Made by a program: the position numbers and the translations under genes | Shown here: one piece after another, positions 57,101 to 64,000 of the stretch | Position numbering within the stretch: the first letter of the stretch is position 1 | Layout: the number at the start of each line of letters is the position of its first letter | The notes under the pieces: generated by a model | Database searches by the model: none | The model's input: only the letters and a program-made list of their open reading frames with translations | What the model was told of the DNA's origin: nothing | DNA from: Chrysogorgia sp. JL179-B06 | Lineage: Eukaryota; Cnidaria; Anthozoa; Scleralcyonacea; Chrysogorgiidae | Assembly (NCBI GenBank): GCA_035772405.1 | Contig: JAYKKM010000450.1 | Span: 5,432,001-5,496,000, forward strand | Direction: 5' to 3' | Length of the DNA: 64,000 bases

Positions 57101-60100
57101 TGTCATCGTTTCATCAGGCAAGATAATCATAAACATGTCAACTTTTGCAGTTCCAGAAGGAGTTCTCCAAATTCTTAACTTTTCTTTATTCCTTGCCTTA
57201 ATAACAGATGCACTCTCTCCATACTGTTTAAAAATCACAGGTCCAGTACTCTTGCTTTTCATCGACTGTTTAAGACGACCATCATCACTTTTCCTCTGCA
57301 GCTTCACGGTTACATCTCCACTAGACTCACCATAACGTCTCACAATTAAAGGACCATCTTCTCCTCTCTCTTTTGCTTTCAAAACACACTCCGTTCTACA
57401 ATGAATCAACATAAGATAAAAAAGGTTACACTTCGATCCCTGTCTGGAACATTTTCTGAGGATTTGAGCTTGATGATCGTCCATGTATCGTCTGTCTACT
57501 CCAAGCTCTCTCACATTCACTACATCGCTATATATATATATAACACACCCAAAAATTACTGTTGTATAGAACCAGTACATAATTGTAAATGTCATTCTCC
57601 ATCTGAGTCTCGGTAGCTCAATAGTTAGAGCGTCTTACCGCCAATCAGACTGAGGATTAGAGCTTGGTGATCGTCCTTGTATCGTCTGTCTACTCCAAGC
57701 TCTCCCACATTCACTGAATGTGAGAGAGCTTGGTAATCACTACATCATTGTATATATATAACACACCCACAAAGTACTGTTGTATAGAACCAGTACATAA
57801 TTGAAAATGTCATTCTCCATCTGAGTCTCGGTAGCTCAATAGTTAGAGCGTCTTACCGCCAATCAGACTGAGGATTTGAGCTTGGTGATCGTCCATGTAT
57901 CGTCTGTCTACTCCAAGCTCTCTCACATTCACTACATCAGTGTATATATATAACACACCCAAAAATTACTATTGTATAGAACCAGTACATAATTGTAAAT
58001 GTCATTCTCCATCTGAGTCTATAGCTCAATAGTTAGAGCGTCTTACCGCCAATCAGACTGAGGATTTGAGCTTGGTGATCGTCCATGTATCATAAGATAC
58101 ACCGCAGACATTCGTCAACTGAACAAATCGACTTAGAAATTTAACTATGAGGCCCAAAACGAAACCCATCCCTTACCTACTGGTGATGGCTTCTTGTAGT
58201 CTGTTACGAGCCCATTCAATGACCGTTAACCTTTCTAAATCTCCACTCTGACCCTCATGATTTACCCAACCTAACAGAAATCATTCATAACATATCTTTC
58301 TAAAATACGCATTATATGGTAAAATATGATACATAAGATGTGGCTACACGTTCGTAAAGTGGAAAGCATCCTACCTTGATCTTCGCATGTTTTTGACATC
58401 AAAGAAAATGCAATTGATGTCAGTGGCGTTGAAACTACAAAAATATCACGTACGATTTTCAGAATTTCGAGTTTAGTCTTTTTAACAAACCTAATAATAT
58501 CCAGAATCACATTTATAATATCTATTACAGTGATACCATATATTATATAAATAGGAATCAATTTTGACGTCCTCGACTGAATTGACTATTAGTCTTTTAA
58601 AATAGTTTCCGCTTTCATGGTGTTTTCTAATGTGGTGCGCTTCATAAAAGCTGCGAGGACGTTTTGTGAATATCCAATGATAACGTATTTGCTTTTGACG
58701 TTCTGACAACGTTCTCCGTCGCCATTAAGCCATTAAATCGCAAGGTAGACGCAACTCGCTGCGAGCCTTTGTGCATAAATTGTAGTAGTGCGGGAGACTT
58801 GCAATAGAGCGGTTCAGGACAATCCTCTAGTACCAGTCTCCCTTCGCAGCGAGTAAAGATTCTGGGTAAGAGGTTGCGATAACTTTTTCTTTGATGTGTT
58901 CCTTTTTCTTTTGGCACTTGTTTACAATTTCGATCCTGGGTTCCCCTAATTGGCCTCATGTGAGGTCCAGAAATCGTGGGTGTAGTGTGTCAGTGTCAGT
59001 GATATGGTAAACATACCATCATAATTTTCTTCGTTTCCTTTTTCTGCCTCTGGCTCAGCTTCTTGTTTGGCTTTGGTTGCTGCCGTCGTACCAAGTCGTT
59101 TTCTTCCAACAGAGACTTTACAAAGTTTTAGATCAAAAAATAATTACATGTAAAATAGTGACGTTGAAGGAAAGGAAGGAAGGAGGAAGGAAGAGAGGAA
59201 GCTAAGGAAGGAGGGGAGGAAGCTAGGAAGGAAGGAAGCTAGGAAGGAAGGAAGGAAGAAGGAAGGAAGGAAGGAAGCAAGGAAGGAAGCAAGGAAGGAA
59301 GGAAGCAAGGAAGGAAGGAAGGAAGGAAGGAATGAATGAAGAAAAGGTTTAAGTCTTCAAGTACATAAACAATGATAGTACCTAAATATCCTTTGTCTGG
59401 CAGATACTTGTACTTCTCCAGTCGAGTTCTTGGCATACTAAACCCGGTAAGATTTGATTTTGCCGACTCACGCCGAAATCCCAAAAGAGTTGTCGGTACT
59501 TCTGGATTAGGTTCATCCTGTGTTAATGCGCTAGCACTATTGTCCTTCAGTTTCCCCATATTTTGTGACGTTTCAGGTTGTTTTGCACTAGCTTGTTCTT
59601 CTTGTAATTTACGAAGTTTTTTATCCGACCCTGCAGGAACAACACTATCTTGTTTTTTGCAACAATTATTCAGGTTATCTTGACCCGACGTCTCACCTGA
59701 AATCTCCCGTTCACGAGTTGCTTCTTGATGTTTGTAACCTGTAGTTTGCCATGCTCGTTTCGTATACACAGCGTTTGCAATCAACTGCTCAAAATTCAAC
59801 TTCAGTTTTTCCTGTAAATGAAAAGGCACGGTAATGTCGAGCGCGCGCACATCAAAGCCGTGGCTTGCGCCGAAATTAATTATTGAATGATTAACATTGT
59901 TTGACGTCAAATTTGCCCAATTTCCCGCATAATTATTATCGCTACGACGTGGACTGTCCATTTTCTCCTTTTGCTTCTCAAACAACCAGTCCAATAGCCG
60001 ACCCAGTTTAGCAAGAAAATTTGGAGCGGCGAACTTGTTCTCTTCAAAGAGAAACCTTTGTGTATCTTCCTCCTCGTCGTCGTTCTCGTGACGATCTCGA

Positions 60101-60450
60101 TGTACGACGTCGGCGAAAGCTCTCTCTTTCCGTGAATGCTTTTTTGTAAAGTCTAGCTCCTCGCGCGTTTTGTTTTGCAAAGAAGACAACGTTGCTTTGT
60201 CGTTGCCGTCTCCGTTTTGTGTTTCAGTATTCTGGCCAGACTCTTCAGAATTATCTTGTCTTTCTTGTTTGCCCGCAGACTCTGAAATCTTCAGTTGTTG
60301 TCTTAAGTATGCCTCGACCTTGAGAGTTCCACTAACTCCAGTATACGGCAAGGAAAAAGGCAATTTTTCCACAGGTTTGCGTTCTCGTTTAGTACAACGA
60401 CGCTTTGGTCGGTCGAAGAAGTATGGTAGATCTGTATTATATACAGCCAT
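48159..60450 (-). CDS. Putative FAM194-family protein (ERICH6/C3orf20-like), 17 exons
   Basis: Exons: 59382-60450, 59017-59115, 58177-58270, 57099-57395, 56653-56862, 56418-56457, 56009-56074, 55685-55816, 54940-54987, 53761-53900, 52941-53297, 51573-51617, 50523-50607, 50221-50262, 49496-49576, 49078-49259, 48159-48300; 3129 nt, 1042 residues, phases consistent. Start MAVYNTDLPYFFDRPKRR; another in-frame Met lies 14 codons upstream. Exon 1 is charged and low complexity. The family call rests on LYNSVTVLFSYPSGKMAVC, an RRYGESSGDV / KQYGESASVI repeat and a C-terminal ALRAEIRGEKYPFCR, MYIGGKLLFADHIF and DFRLSPTPCRSGLRAAW, from memory only. Function unknown. The exon at 52941-53297 has a weak GTTTAT donor; read-through stops at 52928 (EVDKQRFMT). 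The intron after 50523 starts GC rather than GT. An extra exon near 52250-52328 is possible. Confidence 0.75.
48442..48940 (+). mobile_element. Non-LTR retrotransposon 3' remnant ending in (AAG)n
   Basis: Encodes LIYGSDSWTLNVARCKKLDG, TYTRMLRTTYNISWREQHTN and, after a frameshift, AGHVFRHDELAGKLSTT and TGLSGNDLMNAM, typical of endonuclease-RT LINE C-termini. It ends in an (aag)n/(gga)n purine tract at 48829-48935. Inside the last intron of the FAM194-like gene, antisense to it. Confidence 0.8.
49640..49890 (-). mobile_element. tRNA-derived SINE with near-intact tRNA head
   Basis: The minus strand at about 49707-49790 folds as a tRNA: acceptor GAGTCTCGG/CCGGGACTC (one wobble), A-box TGGCTCAATGA, T-arm ACAGG/CCTGT with exact B-box GGTTCGATTCC. 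The body follows: gaggatacgagcttgacgat, then cgtctgt. An antisense segment cactatatatcggtaaagtt on the other side is family-typical. It lies in an intron of the FAM194-like gene. Confidence 0.7.
50868..51175. repeat. Dispersed repeat, inverted partner of 45228-45592
   Basis: Carries gaagtgctgcctcgaaatcc, atatggagctcacaatgagc and gatgcctcacgtctgccccc in the opposite order and strand to the 45228 copy. It lies in an intron of the FAM194-like gene. Confidence 0.7.
51457..51557. repeat. 25-bp tandem repeat, 4 copies
   Basis: Near-identical units of cagtgtgtatacagtaagaa plus cttaa, just downstream of the 51573 donor of the FAM194-like gene. Very low divergence suggests recent expansion. Confidence 0.92.
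51825..52210 (-). mobile_element. Penelope-like terminal repeat plus GIY-YIG scrap
   Basis: On the minus strand, the 52180-52205 scrap of GIY-YIG coding sequence (AGGAGTACATCGGTCAGACT) is followed by the terminal repeat and a hammerhead-like motif at about 51885-51933: CTGATGA, GACACT/AGGGTC with one mismatch, GAAAC, GTT, GGGT. The juxtaposition ties this hammerhead family to Penelope-like elements. Confidence 0.75.
52730..52865. repeat. Imperfect 16-20 bp repeat (cttctccctacgatccctca)
   Basis: Seven or so copies of cttctccatacgatc / cttatccctacgatcc, just past the alternative stop at 52928 of the FAM194-like gene. Preceded by an aaaacactcgtaaagtta segment. Confidence 0.85.
53935..54720. mobile_element. 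Intron with palindromic aaaacactcgg / cgtgttttac element
   Basis: A foldback at about 54484-54580: gattatcgagttataatggc and ctcgag, inner aaaacactcggccatcgcct, and their inverted complements. The core matches cores at 13330 and 47530. The remaining intron sequence is AT-rich without a recognised feature. Confidence 0.65.
55140..55405 (+). mobile_element. tRNA-derived SINE (B-box ggtttgaatcc)
   Basis: Begins with a tRNA-like head having B-box GGTTTGAATCC at about 55181-55191 and continues with taattgaggagaaggtgctg, cctttgcaacaacacc and gcaaatggtaag, a body I recognise from widespread invertebrate SINEs. An 82-codon minus-strand ORF across it is spurious, since the flanking exons join in phase without it. 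Confidence 0.65.
56105..56325 (+). mobile_element. Repeat with complete hammerhead-like motif
   Basis: Core CTGAAGA at 56238-56244, one extra A, helix II GGAC/GTCC (loop acatc), GAAAC at 56259-56263, GTT, helix I GAC/GTC. Flanking arms aagagtacttacgtat and atacgtaagtactctt are inverted copies. Related to 7715-8005. In an intron of the FAM194-like gene. Confidence 0.7.
56915..57078. repeat. (CCGT)n / (CTCT)n pyrimidine microsatellite
   Basis: cgtccgtccgtccg, then tctgtctg, then tctctctccccctc to 57078, ending about 20 bp from the donor of the exon at 57099-57395. It fills the intron. Confidence 0.95.
57480..58095 (+). mobile_element. Tandem array of tRNA-derived SINE units (3 copies, about 190-216 bp)
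   Basis: Three consecutive units each hold ctgagtctcggtagctcaat plus agttagagcgtcttaccg (A-box-like), gcttggtgatcgtcc, tatcgtctgtctactccaag and a tatatata-acacaccc spacer. The third lacks part of the head (gagtctatagctc). No B-box is retained. In an intron of the FAM194-like gene. Confidence 0.8.
58275..59010. other. Intron of the FAM194-like gene, nothing recognised
   Basis: Mixed-composition sequence with a GC-richer part at 58700-58860 (gcaactcgctgcgagcc / cttcgcagcgagt, inverted). No further exon or known repeat was identified. Confidence 0.35.
59165..59338. repeat. (GGAA)n microsatellite
   Basis: Purine tract of ggaa/ggaagcta variants, ending about 40 bp downstream of the exon 1 donor of the FAM194-like gene. 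Confidence 0.97.
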
Positions 60451-60492
60451 GTTTATCAAATGATGAACCTCAGTCACGGAACTCAATAACAT

Positions 60493-61046
60493 TGGTGTTG
60501 TAACTCGGGAATACTAAACTATAAAATCCACTTAAAGACACATTCACTATAAATAATTACAACCAATTTAATGCCTTTCCATTACCCATACGTTTGCCAT
60601 TTCTACTGGATTGCTTCCATATAATATTTCTCGTCTGTATTGCCATATTCATGGTCGATAATTATATAAACATTCTGATATGTTGCTATGGCAAATGAGT
60701 CGTCATTAGGTGATTAAGTAAACTTTAAAAGACGATGAATATTCAAAATGTAAATATTAAAATAAGATCTTGATACATCCTAAATAGTTTTAATAAAAAC
60801 ATAGAGCAATATATTCTATCAAGAATATTGACTTTTTAATAATAATTGGCCTAATTATTTTATTTTTTCTCGTTAAGTTACTCTAGTTGATATTGTGTCA
60901 ACGTAAACACGCCACTGATATCATATTACTAAAGTATAGCACAGATTTCAAAACAAATTTATTTGATCAGTTCATGGTCAGACATATTCTACATTTGGTC
61001 TGCCTTATAACCTAATACTTTTTATAATAATATTTTCGACATAACC
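60493..61046. other. Upstream region of the FAM194-like gene, nothing recognised
   Basis: AT-rich spacer that should include the promoter. No motif or exon was recognised. Confidence 0.4.
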
Positions 61047-61252
61047 ACTAAAGCCTGGTTTCCATTTGGTCGCCAGGATCGCAACGGTGTCATAATGGCG
61101 GATGTAATAGAGTGTCCATCTATCTCTCCAACGAGTAAAGACTGCTTCGCATATACAGCAGACAAAAGACAAGATAGATCTACACATTATTACATCGACC
61201 ACTATGACACAATTGCGATCCTGGCGACCAAATGGAAACCAGGCTTAAACAA
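61047..61252. mobile_element. MITE-like foldback (aagcctggtttccat ends)
   Basis: Inverted ends taaagcctggtttccatttg and gtcgccaggatcgcaa. Same end motif as 43422-43690. About 205 bp, no coding capacity. A fragment resembling the 17430 foldback arm follows at 61390-61450. Confidence 0.8.
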
Positions 61253-61584
61253 CGTTTGTGTGTTTAACGTTTTAAAAGCTCTCGCTTATAGTATGGCTTA
61301 GCTACTGTACATCGTGGACGATCACATCAACCTTAGGCTGCGTCGCAAGCTGAATCCGGTGGAAAGTCGGGCTCGCTGTGTAGGCAATATAGAAATACAA
61401 ATCAAATACTCTAAAAGGTTGGTGTACTAGTGCTGCCGTAACGTTAGGCATTCTACACCTGTTTAGGCGCCAACCTTTCTGCCGAGTATTCACTTTATAG
61501 AAAACATTGAATCCGCATTATAGAAAGCATTCAGCGTCTATCGCTCAGCGTTGAATAGAGTTATCGAATCAGCCCAAATCAACC

Positions 61585-62775
61585 GATGATCGCTCATCGT
61601 TCACTGATGATTGCTCACCGATGATCGCTCATCGTCAACTGATGATCGCTCACCGATGATCGCTCACCGTTGATCGCTCACCGATGATCGCTCACCGATG
61701 ATCGCTCACCGATGATCGCTCACCTATGATCGCTCACCGATGATCGGTCACCTATGATCGCTCACCTATGATCGCTCACCGATGATCGCTCACCGATGAT
61801 CGCTCACCGATGATCGCTCACTGATGATCGCTCATCGATGATCGCTCACCTATGATCGCTCACCTATGATCGCTCACCGATGATCGCTCACCTATGATCG
61901 CTCACCGATGATCGCTCACCGATGAACGCTCACTGATGATCGCTCACCGATGATCGCTCACCTATGATCGCTCACCGATGATCGCTCACCTATGATCGCT
62001 CACCGATGATCGCTCACCGATGATCGCTCACCGATGATCGCTCACCGATGATCGCTCACCGATGATCGCTCACCTATGATCGCTCACCTATGATCGCTCA
62101 CCGATGATCGCTCACCTATGATTGCTCACCTATGATTGCTCACCTATGATCGCTCACCGATGATCGCTCACCTATGATCGCTCACCGATGATCGCTCACC
62201 TATGATCGCTCACCGATGATCGCTCACTTATGATCGCTCACCGATGATCGCTCACCAATGATCGCTCACTGATGATCGCTCACCGATGATCGCTCACCTA
62301 TGATTGCTCACCTATGATCGCTCACCGATGATCGCTCACCTATGATCGCTCACCTATGATCGCTCACCGATGATCGCTCACCGATGATCGCTCACCGATG
62401 ATCGCTCACCCATGATCGCTCACCGATGATCGCTCACCGATGATCGCTCACCGATGATCGCTCACCGATGATCGCTCACTGATGATCGCTCACCGATGAT
62501 CGCTCACTGATGATCGCTCACCGATGATCGCTCACCGATGATCGCTCACCGATGATCGCTCACCGATGATCGCTCACCGATGATCGCTCACCGATGATCG
62601 CTCACCGATGATCGCTCACTGATGATCGCTCACCGATGATCGCTCACTGATGATCGCTCACCGATGATCGCTCACTGATGATCGCTCACCGATGATCGCT
62701 CACCGATGATCGCTCACCGATGATCGCTCACCGATGATCGCTCACCGATGATCGCTCACCGATGATCGCTCACTG
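61585..62775. repeat. 14-bp satellite (atgatcgctcaccg), about 85 copies
   Basis: Tandem unit with two dominant forms differing at one base (ccgatg or cctatg) and a third (ctgatg). The first half mixes forms; from about 62400 on the array is nearly pure ccgatg with ctgatg interspersed. No spacers. Confidence 0.97.
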
Positions 62776-63000
62776 TTGACGAATCGATCAATCTGTATTT
62801 CTGTCAGTACTATGGCTCGAAGATCACTAGCTTTATAGAAAACGTCGATCGCTCATTGATTACGCATCGATCAATCTGTAGTTCTGTCTATACTATGGCT
62901 CTCATGATGAAGAACGTCGATCGCTCATTGATTACACATCGATCAATGTGTATTTCTGTCTATACCATGGCTCTCATGGTAAACATTCCTGATTTCCTGA
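62776..63000. repeat. About 80-bp repeat, 2-3 copies
   Basis: Repeats containing atcgatcaatctgtatttct plus gtc, actatggctc and gtcgatcgctcattgattac, flanking the 14-bp satellite. gatcgctca inside them resembles the satellite unit, suggesting the satellite arose from this sequence. Confidence 0.8.
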
Positions 63001-63082
63001 CCGCTATCACTTTATAAAATAATAATTTCTGTCGATATCATTTTACAGAAAGTGTTGATCACCACCGCACATTCACGATGAG

Positions 63083-63402
63083 CTAGTTATCAGGTGCGGG
63101 AATCTCATATCTCTTAAACGATCCTGTTTGAAATAGTTCCTTAATTTCAAACGCCATTAACTCACACTTAAAAATAAAGAAATCATCTATATAACCATCC
63201 AAAGGCCGTTTATTCTGAAAATCTCCAATGTTTGCGCAGCGCCAGTCAGGAGAGAGAGCGTCAATTCTGGCGCTGGCACCAATCTTTAATTTTTGTGAAC
63301 TGAGCCCAGTACGTTCTCCGTTGATGTAAATTTTGGTTTCTCTTGTTGATGTTCGATACGTCCCAGTAATGTGAGTCCATGTCATGGCTGCAACACTGGT
63401 TT
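63083..63402 (-). CDS. LamG/concanavalin A-like domain protein, last exon (partial gene)
   Basis: Exon after acceptor TTTCTAG at 63403, ending at TAG (63083-63085), 105 complete residues, phase 2 nt carried in. Visible: MTWTHITGTYR, TKIYINGERTG, NIGDFQNKRPLDGYIDDFFI and FEIKELFQTG, a standard C-terminal half of a LamG-like jelly-roll domain; such domains bind sugars or proteins on secreted or membrane proteins. The upstream exons lie beyond 64000 or were not recognised. The 14-bp satellite starts about 310 bp downstream of the stop. Confidence 0.8.
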
Positions 63403-64000
63403 CTAGAAAAGAGAATATTATTTAATGAAAATTTTAAAGAAAAAGGAACCCGATCTTAACGTACTGTACCCTGAAACAGAGACCACGCTTTTCTTTGTGA
63501 GCCTTGAAGCAAATATTTCTTGAATTTTTCTTTGAACTTTCGTGATCCTTTTAATGAACCTAATCACTATTAATATTTTGTCTTAAAAATCAATATATTA
63601 TATACATAAAGCATTTTTATCTCCATACTCCTACTCTCAGGTTGTCAACCCCTCTTAACCTTTAAGCCTTAGTATCAACATATAAATTCTCCTTACTGGC
63701 CTCATCATTTCTTATAGTACTAGTTGGGAGAAGTTGTTTTAAAATCCAAAATATAGATCCAGAAAGCATTTTTATCACCATGCAAACCAGTAGTAGTCGT
63801 ATAAGCGCACGCGTGAAGATGTAAGCGCACGCATGAAGATGTAAAAGCGCACGTGTGAAGATGTAAGCGCACGCGTGCTCACCTCCCGCAACGCGCTCGC
63901 GCGTGGTTTCCTCACAGCGCCCGAGGCTGGAGACCTAAATGTCGCGACTGTAGTACATGATACGGCACATTAGCCAATCCTTCTACAAGCATTGTCAGTC
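63403..64000. other. Right-edge sequence with dispersed repeat and short tandem repeat
   Basis: 63645-63770 holds a dispersed repeat (cctttaagcc, atcaacatataaattctcct) also at 49335-49380. 63788-63890 has five copies of gcgcacgcgtgaagatgtaa. The last about 100 bp is GC-rich with no exon I can prove. Confidence 0.6.

Noticed and set aside
56816..57126. Arg/Glu/Gly and Ser/Pro-rich ORFs
   Set aside because: Pyrimidine microsatellite on either strand.

Overview
The window is animal nuclear DNA: multi-exon genes with GT-AG introns, AT-rich, and crowded with retroelement and foldback-element debris. Gene content (MCM2, LRRGUK, SLC35E3, PQBP1, a GCNT cluster) is metazoan. Tandem core-2/I GlcNAc-transferase genes, Penelope-like elements, tRNA-derived SINEs and a dispersed 'TTTAAGCC'-type repeat fit a cnidarian or another marine invertebrate best; that placement is inference. 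No prokaryotic features were seen.

Layout. 1-8556 (minus): MCM2, 18 exons reconstructed, last exon(s) beyond the left edge. 9011-16409 (plus): a ZnF-UBP plus ADP-ribosylglycohydrolase fusion gene, divergent from MCM2 across 454 bp holding an E2F-type site. 17754-26043 (minus): LRRGUK-like leucine-rich-repeat/guanylate-kinase gene, 18 exons. 26353-28834 (plus): SLC35E3-like transporter, divergent from LRRGUK. 29582-32935 (minus): PQBP1, tail-to-tail with SLC35E3. 33515-46757 (minus): three tandem GCNT-like glycosyltransferase genes, 3 exons each, same intron phases. 48159-60450 (minus): a 17-exon gene resembling the FAM194 family (ERICH6/C3orf20-like), family call tentative. 63083-63402 (minus): last exon of a LamG-like gene running off the right edge.

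Repeats. Introns and spacers hold at least eight long tandem arrays (14-, 20-, 21-, 22-, 25- and 42-bp units), microsatellites, foldback/MITE-like elements, three non-LTR retrotransposon tails, tRNA-derived SINEs and many Penelope-like remnants. Two of the latter keep a GIY-YIG endonuclease segment next to terminal repeats containing hammerhead-ribozyme-like cores (CTGANGA, helix II, GAAAC, RTY, closing helix I).

Most notable: (i) a dispersed family of about eleven hammerhead-like motifs in at least four sequence families; (ii) a ubiquitin-binding-type zinc finger fused to an ADP-ribosylglycohydrolase; (iii) patchwork identity among the three GCNT genes; (iv) a minisatellite whose unit resembles the adjacent MCM2 splice donor. 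Exon boundaries were read by eye from splice consensus, phase continuity and remembered family sequence, without alignment software.
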